Under the pieces are notes generated by a model, which was not told the origin of the DNA, did no database searches, and saw only the letters and a program-made list of their open reading frames with translations. DNA of 64,000 nucleotides from contig JAHBVY010000003.1 in the NCBI GenBank assembly GCA_019637265.1, positions 434,001 through 498,000 on the forward strand. Direction: 5' to 3'. Made by a program: the position numbers and the translations under genes. The DNA comes from Polyangiaceae bacterium (GTDB lineage: Bacteria > Myxococcota_A > Polyangia > Polyangiales > Polyangiaceae). Of the stretch, positions 55,577 to 64,000 are shown one piece after another. Every line of letters begins with the position of its first letter. Position 1 is the stretch's first letter.

Positions 55577-58500
55577 TGCGAAAGCTAAACATTCTCAAGA
55601 ACAGTGTACTCCGTGAGCGGCGTGCGCTGCCCGCGTTGGCTGCGCTCGCTGCTGCGGTGCTCGGTGCCGGCTCGACGAGCGCGGCGCCGATCGAGAAGCG
55701 CTTGGAGATGGACATCCAAGGTGACTTCTTGGTGATCGGCAACACGCTCGGCTACGACTGCCGCACGGTGACCCCCAATCCCGTGGTGGTGGGCACGGTG
55801 GGCGCCTGCGGCAGCAGCACCAGTGACAGTGCGCCAGACGTGTTCTGGCGCGCGGCCGACGCAGACAGCGCAGAGGCCAGCACGGCCATCGCACCAGCGG
55901 CGGCCCGCAGCACCGCGGTCCTCCACATCCCGGCCACCGCCACCGTCGAGCGCGCGTTCCTCTACTGGAGCGCGACCTCGACCATCAGCGCCGACACCGG
56001 GATGACGGTGACCTTCGAGCGCCCGGGCGCCGGTGGGTTCTCTCAGGCGATCACCGCCGGGCGGCGGATCGTGGAGGGAACGCAGTACCAGTCTGTCGCT
56101 GAGGTGACCGCGCTCATCAACCAGTTCGGCTCGGGTGCGTACCGCCTGAGCTCGATCGACGTGCGCGACTTCCGCAACACGAGCCAGAACGTCAACTTCG
56201 CTGCCTGGACGCTGGTGGTGTTCTACCGAGACGCCAGCGAGCCGACGCGCAACCTGGTGCTCTTCGATGGCCTGCACCAGGTGACGAACGGCAACCCGGC
56301 GGACGCCGAGCTGAACGGCTTCTTGGTCCCGAACGCGGGCTTCGACGCCAAGCTGGGCGTGGTCGCTTATGAGGGTGACGGGGACATCGACGGTGACGCG
56401 CTGTTCTTCGGCACCTTGCCGCTCGCCGACTCAGACCGCTTGAGCGATGGCGTCGGCGCGATCACGAACTTCTTCAATGGTTCGCGCACCTGGGATGGCA
56501 CGGCGGTCAGTGTCGTTGGTGACCTCCCGCAGCTCTCCGGCGGCGTCCGCAGTATGGGCGGTTACGACCTGGACGTCGTCGACATCACCAGCCGGCTGAC
56601 GCACGGCCAGACGTCGGCGAACATCCGCGCGTCCAGCACCGGGGACCAATACTACCTGGGGATGTTCGTCACCTCGATCTCCACCTACAAGCCGAACTTC
56701 ACGTCCTCCACCAAGACGGTGACGGACCTGAACGGTGGCGGGGTGATCCCGGGCGACACCCTCGAGTACTCGATCACGGTGCGCAACGACGGCAACGACG
56801 CCTCGACCCTCACGGTGCTGAACGACACCATCCCAGTCGGGATGACGTTCGTCCCCGGGTCGCTCACCATCGACGGCGCCGCCAAGACGGACATCGCGGC
56901 TGACGATGAGGCGGAGTACGACAGCGGGACGCGCGCCTTGTCCGCTCGCCTCGGGACCGGCGCCAACGCGAGTCAGGGTGGCTCCATCGCCATCGGTGGC
57001 TCGGCGACGGTGACCTTCCGGGTGACCATCGACGCGGGCGCGACGGGCACGCTGTCGAACCAGGCGTCGATCACCTTCGAGGGTGAGCAGGGCGCGCCCC
57101 AGGACACTCAGCCGACGGACGGCTCGAGCGATCCTGGCTCCCAGCCGACCGACATCGTCATCGATCATTGCAACGACGACACGGACTGCTCCGCCGGCAC
57201 GCCCATCTGCGCCACCAGCCTCAGCCCGCAGATCTGCGTGCAGTGCCTGAGCGACGCGGACTGCGGCGGCGGTGAGCCCACGTGTAACCTCGGGACCTTC
57301 ACCTGCGAGTGCTCGGCTGGCCCTGGCGCGTGCCTCGACTCGGATGGTGATGGCCTGACCGACGTGGAGGAGCTCGCCATCGGCACCGATCCGTTCGACG
57401 CCGACAGCGATGACGACGGGCTCTTGGACGGCGAGGAGATCGACCCCGGCCTGGACAGCGACGGGGACGGCCTCATCAACGCGTTGGATCCCGACAGCGA
57501 CAACGATGGCCTGTTCGACGGCACGGAGATGGGCAAGGACTGCTCGCATCCGGACACCGACCCGGCAGCCAAGGCTTGCCGCGCCGACGCAGACCCCACC
57601 ACCACCACGGACCCGCTCAAGTGGGACACCGATGATGGCGGCGTGAGCGACGGCTCGGAGGACGCCAACCTGAACGGGCGGTTGGATGCTGGTGAGGCGG
57701 ACCCGAACGACGGGGCCGACGACAGCGGCGTGGTGGACACGGACGGTGACGGCCTGAGCGATCTGCTCGAGCTGTTCCTGGGCAGTGACCCGAACGATGC
57801 CGACAGCGACGATGACGGCGTGCCCGATGGTGAGGAGCCCAACCCCTCGCATGACACCGACGGCGACGGCCTGATCAACATCCTCGACGTGGATAGCGAC
57901 AACGACGCGCTCTACGACGGGACGGAGATGGGCTACGGCTGCGACGGGCCTGGCACCGACGCGAGCCGGAACCACTGCATCCCGGATGGGGACCTGGGCG
58001 CCACCAAGACCTCGCCGCTGCTCTGGGACACCGACGGTGGCGGTGCGAGCGACGGCTCCGAGGACTGGAACCGGAACGGCGTGGTCGACGCCGGTGAGAC
58101 GGACCCGACGGCGGGCAACGGCGCTGACGATGCCAACGTGGTCGACACCGACGGTGACGGCCTGGGTGACAACCTCGAGATCGAGCTCGGCAGCGACCCG
58201 AACAACGCGGATAGCGACAACGACGGCCTGCTCGATGGTGACGAGCCCAACCCGGGCGACGACCATGACGGCGATGGCCTGATCAACATCCTCGATGCCG
58301 ACAGTGACGATGACGGCCTCCCGGATGGCCTCGAGGCAGGGCGCATCTGCGATCACCCGGACACCGACCTCTCGGTGGGGATCTGCCTCCCCGATGGTGA
58401 CGCGGGCGCAACCACCACGGGCGTGCTCCAGCGTGACACCGACGGTGGTGGCGCGACCGACGGTGAGGAGGACGTGAACCGCAACGGCGTGGTCGACCCC

Positions 58501-58860
58501 GGTGAGCGTGACCCCAACGATCCGTCCGATGACAGCACGAGCCCCACCGGTGGCGCGGGCGGCGTCGGTGGCTCGGCGGGTAGCGCGGGCGCCGCAGGCT
58601 CGGCGGGTGCCGGTGGTACCGCGGGCACCGCGGGCTCTGGTGGTACCGGCGGCACGGGCAACAGCTCGTTCGGCGGCACCGCTGGGCAGGGTGGCTCGGG
58701 TGCGCAGGGCGGCTCGGCCCAGGGTGACGAAGGCTTCTCCTTGGAGGGCGGTGGCTGCGGCTGCGCTGTCCCGGCTGGGAAGTCCAACTCGGCACCCCTA
58801 GCGCTCGCCCTCGGGGCGCTGGGTGCGGCGGCCATGCTGCGGCGCCGTCGTCGGTCCTGA
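55576..58860 (+). CDS. MYXO-CTERM surface protein with DUF11-like domain and calcium-binding stalk
   Basis: A 1094-residue secreted protein. Signal peptide (ALAALAAAVLGAGSTSA) is followed by a head domain (about 38-365) shared with the product at 61075. A DUF11-type beta-sandwich (about 368-515: TKTVTDLNGGGVIPGDTLEY, then TVRNDGNDAS) follows, then a Cys-rich module (about 530-585, CSAGTPIC and CVQC). Residues ~587-990 form a long stalk of Asp-rich DxDxDG repeats (type 3-like) that should bind calcium. After a Gly/Ser/Ala linker, the tail GGCGCAVPAG, a hydrophobic helix and RRRRRS make a MYXO-CTERM sorting signal. It is probably processed and anchored at the outer membrane as an adhesin or receptor. 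Role inferred. Confidence 0.9.
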   Translation: MRKLNILKNSVLRERRALPALAALAAAVLGAGSTSAAPIEKRLEMDIQGDFLVIGNTLGYDCRTVTPNPVVVGTVGACGSSTSDSAPDVFWRAADADSAEASTAIAPAAARSTAVLHIPATATVERAFLYWSATSTISADTGMTVTFERPGAGGFSQAITAGRRIVEGTQYQSVAEVTALINQFGSGAYRLSSIDVRDFRNTSQNVNFAAWTLVVFYRDASEPTRNLVLFDGLHQVTNGNPADAELNGFLVPNAGFDAKLGVVAYEGDGDIDGDALFFGTLPLADSDRLSDGVGAITNFFNGSRTWDGTAVSVVGDLPQLSGGVRSMGGYDLDVVDITSRLTHGQTSANIRASSTGDQYYLGMFVTSISTYKPNFTSSTKTVTDLNGGGVIPGDTLEYSITVRNDGNDASTLTVLNDTIPVGMTFVPGSLTIDGAAKTDIAADDEAEYDSGTRALSARLGTGANASQGGSIAIGGSATVTFRVTIDAGATGTLSNQASITFEGEQGAPQDTQPTDGSSDPGSQPTDIVIDHCNDDTDCSAGTPICATSLSPQICVQCLSDADCGGGEPTCNLGTFTCECSAGPGACLDSDGDGLTDVEELAIGTDPFDADSDDDGLLDGEEIDPGLDSDGDGLINALDPDSDNDGLFDGTEMGKDCSHPDTDPAAKACRADADPTTTTDPLKWDTDDGGVSDGSEDANLNGRLDAGEADPNDGADDSGVVDTDGDGLSDLLELFLGSDPNDADSDDDGVPDGEEPNPSHDTDGDGLINILDVDSDNDALYDGTEMGYGCDGPGTDASRNHCIPDGDLGATKTSPLLWDTDGGGASDGSEDWNRNGVVDAGETDPTAGNGADDANVVDTDGDGLGDNLEIELGSDPNNADSDNDGLLDGDEPNPGDDHDGDGLINILDADSDDDGLPDGLEAGRICDHPDTDLSVGICLPDGDAGATTTGVLQRDTDGGGATDGEEDVNRNGVVDPGERDPNDPSDDSTSPTGGAGGVGGSAGSAGAAGSAGAGGTAGTAGSGGTGGTGNSSFGGTAGQGGSGAQGGSAQGDEGFSLEGGGCGCAVPAGKSNSAPLALALGALGAAAMLRRRRRS
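58550..58720 (+). repeat. Low-complexity Gly/Ala/Ser-coding repeat
   Basis: Short degenerate GGC-TCG-GCG type units encode the linker between the stalk and the sorting tail. Confidence 0.55.
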
Positions 58861-59338
58861 CGCGCGGCTAGCGTAGCGAGTGGAGAGGCCACCCAGGCGA
58901 CTGGGTGGCCTCTTTGCGTTGGGGGCGACGGGGCGCAACGCTCGCCGGGCACTCGGTGACTGCAGGGACGCATGGCGGCTGGCGCTGGGACCAACCCCCA
59001 ACCCCCGATCGCGCGCTTCATCCGGTGGACCCTGGCGGGGCACCAAGCTACGCGACAGGGGTGTCGGGCTCTGTTTCCGCAAGGGTTTTCGCGGCTTCGC
59101 GTGGAGTGAGGGTGCGTGCGACACAGCGCCACGCCAGCTCGTTCGGGCTCGCCTGCCTGGCGTCGTGTGAGAGCGGGTCTCTGAGACGTCTGGCGCGAGG
59201 CCGGCAGGTGTGCCAGAAGGCGAGCGAGGATCGGCCGCGGAGGCTCGCACCGGGAGGCGAGCCAGGTCACGCGAGCGATTCAATCCATGTGAGGTCGAGT
59301 CGGCTCCACCTGCGGTCGGACATCTAGGGATTCAAAGT
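58861..59338. other. Spacer between surface cassettes
   Basis: It begins with a strong terminator (58884-58915) and continues without a supported gene. A degenerate G-rich element (minus strand, near 58995-59010) is present. The last ~200 bases are homologous to the region before cassette 1 but more diverged, except the final TCTAGGGATTCAAAGT before the ATG. I found no sigma-54-type site here. Confidence 0.55.
58884..58915 (+). terminator. Rho-independent terminator of cassette 1
   Basis: AGAGGCCACCCAG (58884-58896) pairs perfectly with CTGGGTGGCCTCT (58901-58913) around a GCGA loop, then TT. It is 23 bases after the stop codon. A 13-pair GC-rich stem makes it the clearest terminator in the window. 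Confidence 0.85.
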
Positions 59339-61075
59339 ATGAAACTTCGATACGTAACGAGTTTGCCAGTATTGCTGACGGTGCTGATGGGCGCGGGGAC
59401 CGCATCGGCGCAGGAGGCCGGTTTCGCGCTGAACCGGTTCGACCCATCGGACCGGGGCTCGGATTGGTTCGCGCTGGAGTCGTTGGACTTCGATGGCCAC
59501 ATGCGGGTGGCGCTGGGTCTGGTGGGTGACTGGGCGTACAAGCCGCTGGTGATGTACGACGGGAACGGGGACGAGGTAGACCCGATCGTGGAGCACCAGG
59601 TGTTCGCGCACGTGGGCGGGAGCATCACGCTTTGGGACCGCTTGAAGCTGGGGGTGAGCGTGCCGCTGGCGGTGGTGAACTCAGGTCCGAGCGGTACGGA
59701 CACAAACTCGAGCTTCTCTTCGGAGGACGGAGCGGGGGTGGGCGATGTTCGGGTTGGCGGTGACGTCCGCCTGCTTGGCGAGCGCCGCGGTGCTTTCCGG
59801 CTGGGGCTGGGTGTGGGTGTGCACCTCCCGACGGGCGACCAGGAGAAGTTCTTGGGCGACGGCGCGGTGCGGGTGGTCCCGCGGCTGGGTATTGCCGGCG
59901 ACGTGGGTCAGCTGGCGTACGCTGCGCGCGTGAGCGGTAATATCCGCACGGAAAGCAAGGAGCTGGACGGTGTGCCGCTGGGGACGGAGCTCGGGTTCGC
60001 GGCGGCTGTCGGTGTGCGGCTGGTGGACGACAAGCTGCTGTTGGGTCCCGAGATTTACGGGACGACGAACATCGAGGACGGCGACGAGCTGTTCGCGAAG
60101 AAGTCGACGCCGTTCGAGGTGGTGATCGGAGGTCACTACCAGGTGGCCGAGGACTGGAACATCGGGCTCGGTGTGGGTCCGGGGCTGACGCGCGGCTTCG
60201 GTAGCCCGCTGCTGCGGGTGCTGGCGAGCGTGGAGTACCGTCCTTCTGCTGAGGAGGAGATCATCGTCGTGCGCAAGGACACGGACGGCGACGGGATCTA
60301 CGACGACGAGGACGCGTGCGTGAACCAGCCGGGTGTTGCGAGCGAGGACCCGTCGAAGCACGGCTGCCCGCTCCCGAACGACAGCGACGGCGACGGGATC
60401 ACGGATGACCTGGACGCTTGCCCGAACGAGGCAGGCGTGGCGAGCGAGGACCCGTCGAAGCACGGCTGCCCGCTGCCGCTGGACAGCGACGGTGACGGGA
60501 TCCCTGACGAGGTGGACGCTTGCCCGAACGAGGCAGGCGTAGCGAACGAGGACCCGTCGAAGCACGGCTGCCCGCTGCCGAAGGACACGGACGGCGACGG
60601 GATCATGGACCCTGAGGACGCTTGCCCGTCGGTGCCCGGCGAGGCGAACTCTGACCCGAAGAAGCACGGCTGCCCGAAGGCGCAGATCGAGCAGGGTCAG
60701 ATCAAGATCTTGGAGCAGGTGAAGTTCAAGACGAACAGCGACGCGATCCTTCCTGAGAGCGACGAGATCTTGCAGGCAGTGAAGAAGATCCTGGAGGAGA
60801 ACCCCGACATCGAGCAGATCAGCATCGAGGGTCACACGGATTCGAAGGGAGCGCCTGCGTACAACAAGGCGCTGAGCGGTCGTCGTGCGGCTTCCGTGGT
60901 GCGCTGGCTGGTGAAGAACGGGGTGGCGCAGAGCCGATTGGTATCGAAGGGCTTCGGTCAGGAGAAGCCGATTGACACGAACGACACGGAAGAGGGTCGT
61001 CAGAACAACCGGCGTGTGGAGTTCCACATCGTCAAGGTGAAGGCCGGTTCCAAGCTGAAGGTGGAGGAGCGCTGA
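59339..61075 (+). CDS. OmpA-family protein with thrombospondin type 3 repeats, copy 2
   Basis: A 578-residue protein equal in length to the one at 53840. Comparing the two by eye I find about ten base changes in 1737: nine within the first ~370 bases (including Ser-Pro to Asp-Pro and Ser to Asn) and one silent change near the 3' end; the 1.25 kb between is identical. Domain layout is the same: signal peptide, barrel, four type 3 repeats, OmpA C-terminal domain. The frame is open upstream to 59210, but the start is fixed by identity with copy 1. The stop overlaps the next ATG (TGATG). Confidence 0.93.
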   Translation: MKLRYVTSLPVLLTVLMGAGTASAQEAGFALNRFDPSDRGSDWFALESLDFDGHMRVALGLVGDWAYKPLVMYDGNGDEVDPIVEHQVFAHVGGSITLWDRLKLGVSVPLAVVNSGPSGTDTNSSFSSEDGAGVGDVRVGGDVRLLGERRGAFRLGLGVGVHLPTGDQEKFLGDGAVRVVPRLGIAGDVGQLAYAARVSGNIRTESKELDGVPLGTELGFAAAVGVRLVDDKLLLGPEIYGTTNIEDGDELFAKKSTPFEVVIGGHYQVAEDWNIGLGVGPGLTRGFGSPLLRVLASVEYRPSAEEEIIVVRKDTDGDGIYDDEDACVNQPGVASEDPSKHGCPLPNDSDGDGITDDLDACPNEAGVASEDPSKHGCPLPLDSDGDGIPDEVDACPNEAGVANEDPSKHGCPLPKDTDGDGIMDPEDACPSVPGEANSDPKKHGCPKAQIEQGQIKILEQVKFKTNSDAILPESDEILQAVKKILEENPDIEQISIEGHTDSKGAPAYNKALSGRRAASVVRWLVKNGVAQSRLVSKGFGQEKPIDTNDTEEGRQNNRRVEFHIVKVKAGSKLKVEER

Positions 61076-63333
61076 TGAACAGGCAAAAGAAGCTCAAGAG
61101 GTCGGTGGTCGGCGGGGGGGCATGGCTCACCGCACTGACCACCTTGGGTGGGGTGCTGCTCGCGGGGGCCGCCACGGCGGCGCCGATCGAGAAGCGGGTC
61201 GAGATCGATCAACGCGGGGACTTCGTGATGATCGGCAACACGCTCGGCTACGACTGCCGCGCCGCGACACCGAACCCGGTGGTCGGCACGGTGGGCACCT
61301 GCTCGAACATCACTGGGATCCTCACCTTATCGGACAGTGCGCCTGACGTGTTCTGGCGCTCGCAGGAGCCGAACGCCACCTCGGCCACGGCGTCCACCGC
61401 GATCACGCCGAGCAACGCGCGCAGCACGGCCATCCTCCAGGTGCCGAACGGCGCCGCCATCTCCCACGCGCTGCTCTACTGGGCGGCGAAGGGTGCGCCG
61501 GATGACACCGCGATGTTCGAGCGCCCCGGTGGCTTCTCGGAGGAGGTGACCGCCGTCCGCACCCTGACGGAGGGCAACTTCTACCAGTCGGTGGCGGACG
61601 TGACCGCCTTGGTGGCCGCGCATGGCTCGGGTGCCTACCGAGTCGGTGGCTTCAACGTGACGGATTTCCGCAACGTGTCTGACGAGGTCAACTTCGCGGC
61701 CTGGACGCTGGTGGTGCTGTTCCGTCACCCGGCTCACCCGACGCGGAACTTGGTGGTGTTCGATGGGCTCCACTTGGTGTCGAGCGGCAACCCCGCGAAC
61801 GCCCGGCTCGATGGCTTCCTGGTCCCCAATGCGGGCTTCGACGCCAAGCTGGGCGTGTTGGCTTACGAGGGCGACGGCGAGATCAACGGCGACTCGCTGC
61901 TGTTCGGCACCGCGCCGCTCGGCGACGACGATCGCTTGAGCGATGGGGTGGGCACGCTGACGAACTTCTTCAACAGCTCGCGTACCGCGGCGGGTACCCC
62001 CGTCAGCGTGGTGGGCGACTTGCCGCAGCTGACCGGCGGCCTCCGCAGCATGGGCGGCTACGATCTCGACATCGTCGACATCACGGGCCGCGTCACGCGT
62101 GGGCAGACGGCGGCTGACATCCGCGCGTCCAGCACTCAGGACACCTACTACCTGGGCGCCTTCGTCACCTCGATCTCCACCTACAAGCCAGACTTCACGT
62201 TCTCCACCAAGACGGTGACGGACCTGAACGGCGGCAACGTGCGCCGCGGCGACATCCTCGAGTACACCATCGACGTCAGGAACGCTGGCAATGACGCCGC
62301 CATCAACGTTCGTATGTCTGACGTGCTCCCGGTGGGCGTCACCTACGTCCCAGGCTCCATCGAGGTGGTGACGGGGCCGAACGCCGGCGCCAAGACGGAC
62401 CCGGCGGACAGTGACCAGGGCGAGTATGACGCCGCCACGCGCACCGTGACCGTTCGTGTCGGCACCGGTGCCAACGGCACCACCGGGGGCCGGCTCGCGA
62501 TCAACGAGCGCAGCAGCGTGCGCTTCCGCGTGAGGGTCAACGACGACGCCACGGGGACGCTCTCGAACCAGGCCTTCGTCACCTTCGAGGGCGATCAAGG
62601 CGCGCCCGAAGACACCCAGCCCACGGACGGTTCTTCGGATCCTGGCTCCCAGCCGACCGACGTGGACATCGCCGAGTGTGACACGGACGCAGACTGCCCC
62701 CGGTCGCACCCCCATTGCGCGACGACGCACGTCCCCGTGGTGTGCGTGGAGTGCCTGACGGACGCGCACTGCTCGCGCAGTGAGCCGTCATGCAACCAGA
62801 CGTCCTTCGAGTGTGAGTGCCCGACGGGCCCAGGCACGTGTGGCGGTGCGGGTGGTGCTGGCGGTACTGGTGGTGCAGCTGGCGCTGCCGGCGCGGCGGG
62901 TGCTGCAGGTACTGGTGGTACCGCTGGCGCTGGTGGCGTCGCTGGGGCGGCAGGCTCTGGCGGCGCGGCGGGTGCTGGCGGTGTCGCCGGCGCGGCGGGT
63001 GCTGCGGGCAGCGGCGGCGTGGGCGGTAGCCTCGCGGGCGCTGGCGGCATCGGTGGTGCTGGTGGCTCGCTCGCGGGTGCCGGTGGCTCGCTGGCTGGCG
63101 CCGGTGGTGTCGGCGGTACCGCGGCGAGCGGCGGCTCCGGCGGCGCAGCGGCCTCCGGCGGCACAGCAGGTGCTGCAGGTGCTGCAGCGACGGGTGGTGT
63201 GCCTGGCTTCACGGTCGAAGGCGGGAGCTGCTCTTGTGCGGTGCCCGCCGGTGAGTCGAAGCAAGCGCCGTTCGCCTTGGCGTTGGGAGCCCTTGGGCTC
63301 ACCGCGCTGTGGCGTCGCCGCCGCCGCTCCTGA
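61075..63333 (+). CDS. MYXO-CTERM surface protein, short-stalk form
   Basis: A 752-residue secreted protein related to the product at 55576. Signal peptide ends at TAA-APIEK. The head domain (about 35-368) is clearly homologous (IGNTLGYDCR, APDVFWR, GFLVPNAGFDAKLGV), and a DUF11-like domain follows (about 370-520), then a Cys-rich module (about 535-587). The calcium-binding stalk of the other protein is missing; a Gly/Ala-rich linker of ~120 residues runs directly to the MYXO-CTERM tail (SCSCAVPAG, hydrophobic helix, RRRRRS). Head identity is moderate, unlike the near-identical OmpA partners, so the partners have diversified. Confidence 0.9.
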   Translation: MNRQKKLKRSVVGGGAWLTALTTLGGVLLAGAATAAPIEKRVEIDQRGDFVMIGNTLGYDCRAATPNPVVGTVGTCSNITGILTLSDSAPDVFWRSQEPNATSATASTAITPSNARSTAILQVPNGAAISHALLYWAAKGAPDDTAMFERPGGFSEEVTAVRTLTEGNFYQSVADVTALVAAHGSGAYRVGGFNVTDFRNVSDEVNFAAWTLVVLFRHPAHPTRNLVVFDGLHLVSSGNPANARLDGFLVPNAGFDAKLGVLAYEGDGEINGDSLLFGTAPLGDDDRLSDGVGTLTNFFNSSRTAAGTPVSVVGDLPQLTGGLRSMGGYDLDIVDITGRVTRGQTAADIRASSTQDTYYLGAFVTSISTYKPDFTFSTKTVTDLNGGNVRRGDILEYTIDVRNAGNDAAINVRMSDVLPVGVTYVPGSIEVVTGPNAGAKTDPADSDQGEYDAATRTVTVRVGTGANGTTGGRLAINERSSVRFRVRVNDDATGTLSNQAFVTFEGDQGAPEDTQPTDGSSDPGSQPTDVDIAECDTDADCPRSHPHCATTHVPVVCVECLTDAHCSRSEPSCNQTSFECECPTGPGTCGGAGGAGGTGGAAGAAGAAGAAGTGGTAGAGGVAGAAGSGGAAGAGGVAGAAGAAGSGGVGGSLAGAGGIGGAGGSLAGAGGSLAGAGGVGGTAASGGSGGAAASGGTAGAAGAAATGGVPGFTVEGGSCSCAVPAGESKQAPFALALGALGLTALWRRRRRS
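62838..63200 (+). repeat. Low-complexity Gly/Ala-coding repeat
   Basis: About 360 bases of degenerate GGT/GGC/GCG/GCT units code the linker that stands in place of the calcium-binding stalk. Confidence 0.6.
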
Positions 63334-63349
63334 GCGCGTCGATGAGGGG

Positions 63350-63366
63350 GCGCAGCGCTGCTGCGC
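63350..63366 (+). terminator. Hairpin after cassette 2
   Basis: GCGCAGC-GCT-GCTGCGC, 17 bases after the stop codon. A short perfect stem without a T-run; a plausible terminator. Confidence 0.45.
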
Positions 63367-63401
63367 TCCCGCTCGTCACCCTGACGTGGTAGGCCACCGC
63401 C

Positions 63402-64000
63402 ATGGAATGGGTGGCGTTCGCCGTGTTCTCGCTCGTCATGGGCGTCTTCATGGTGTTCGTCGTGATCCGCGCCGTCCAAAGCGCGTCGAACCCGTTTCGT
63501 TACGGCAGCGCCAGCGGCGGGCTGATGGAGGGCCGCATCATGTACACCTATGGGGAGTTCCCGACGCGCCCGATGGATCCCGTCCAGCAGGTGCTGCGGG
63601 TGCTCGCGGTGCAGACCGACACCCAGCCGGCCGTTGGCCTCGAGCTCGCTGGGAGCGGCCCCATGTTCCAGAGCCTGATGCCCATCCGGCTGACACCTGA
63701 GGAGGCCGTGCAGGTGGCCAGCTGGCTCGACTGCGCCGCGTCGGGTGCTCCAGGCGGGGCTCCGGAGGGTGGTTGGTTCGGCTACGAGTTCCTCTCCCGC
63801 CTCGCCCCGGTGAGCGGCTACTTCGGCACCATCGAGATGTCAGTCAGAGCGCGTCACTACAAGCTCCACATCGTGCGCGCGGCGCACCCCACCCATCCCG
63901 TGGGGGTCGGGTTCCGTGGCACCGTGCGTTGGGCGAGCAGCCAAATAGTCGCCGCGTTGGTCGAGCCGCGTGTCGCTCACGCGCTCGCCGCGTGCCTGCG
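63402..64000 (+). CDS. Hypothetical membrane-anchored protein (partial)
   Basis: The frame is open from ATG 63402 to the window edge (199 codons). It starts with one membrane span (WVAFAVFSLVMGVFMVFVVI), then a soluble domain with GRIMYTYGEFPTRPMDPVQQ and LTPEEAVQVASWL. No family is recognised. The N terminus is probably outside or periplasmic with a short tail; the direction cannot be settled. The gene follows cassette 2 by 68 bases across a hairpin, so it is likely separate. Confidence 0.7.
   Translation, partial: MEWVAFAVFSLVMGVFMVFVVIRAVQSASNPFRYGSASGGLMEGRIMYTYGEFPTRPMDPVQQVLRVLAVQTDTQPAVGLELAGSGPMFQSLMPIRLTPEEAVQVASWLDCAASGAPGGAPEGGWFGYEFLSRLAPVSGYFGTIEMSVRARHYKLHIVRAAHPTHPVGVGFRGTVRWASSQIVAALVEPRVAHALAACL

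Noticed and set aside
56431-58356. A 641-codon antisense frame over the first MYXO-CTERM gene
   Set aside because: It mirrors the Asp-rich repeat codons as Val/Arg repeats and has no start context; an artefact of the repeat.
53840-58860. Calling the pair traB-traA outright
   Set aside because: The large protein lacks a visible PA14-type head and the type 3 repeats in the OmpA protein are not diagnostic; analogy only.
58905-59327. A 140-codon frame between the surface cassettes
   Set aside because: Low-complexity Arg/Ser translation over a terminator and leader; not conserved with the matching region at 53.4-53.8 kb.

Overview
This is a GC-rich bacterial chromosome segment that almost certainly comes from a myxobacterium (phylum Myxococcota). 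Two large surface proteins end in a MYXO-CTERM type tail (Cys-rich patch, hydrophobic helix, Arg cluster). Several lipoproteins carry long Gly/Ala/Ser linkers. There are dense two-component genes and a GlnRS with a YqeY-like tail. GTG/TGA and ATG/TGA overlaps between genes are common. I cannot place it to genus. I see no phage, transposase, integrase, rRNA or CRISPR array; one tRNA-Arg(UCU) is present.

Layout. 0-9.7 kb: a partial D-aminoacylase-like amidohydrolase, a GMC oxidoreductase with a small partner subunit, several cell-envelope lipoproteins (FGE-like, HtrA-like protease, VWA), rdgB and an Hsp20. 9.8-12.3 kb: tRNA-Arg, a metallophosphoesterase and a membrane protein with a beta-helix-like tail. 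12.4-29.8 kb: a redox/oxygen island. It holds an NtrC-type activator, a PAS histidine kinase with an N-terminal receiver, a lone receiver, a globin-coupled histidine kinase, four universal stress proteins, a CBS protein, and a complete cbb3 oxidase operon (ccoNO fusion, ccoQ, monoheme ccoP, ccoG, fixH-like, SafE-like, copper ATPase, ccoS). Candidate sigma-54 promoters lie in front of the activator, the oxidase operon and two universal stress genes, so the region reads as one sensor-to-output circuit. 30-33 kb: two lipoproteins. 33-46.8 kb: acyl-CoA metabolism, with methylmalonyl-CoA mutase (two subunits) plus its G-protein, an ethylmalonyl-CoA-mutase-like enzyme plus its own G-protein, a pair of acyl-CoA dehydrogenases behind a clear promoter/operator, and glnS. 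46.9-53 kb: an oligopeptide ABC transporter operon read leftward.

53-63.4 kb holds the most interesting system: two tandem cassettes, each made of an OmpA-family protein with thrombospondin-type-3 repeats followed at a TGATG overlap by a large MYXO-CTERM surface protein. The two OmpA genes are nearly identical. Their partners share a head domain but differ in the stalk (1094 versus 752 residues). The arrangement recalls TraB/TraA outer-membrane exchange of Myxococcus, but with a different head domain. A near-perfect sigma-54 promoter precedes only the first cassette.

The window also has several short dispersed repeats: a G-rich 16-17-mer (core TTTTGGGGGTTTGGC), palindromes built on TAGGGGC...GCCCCTA, and GTCAG-N5-CTGAC dyads inside coding sequence. 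All coordinates and motifs were read by eye; no database search or folding program was run.
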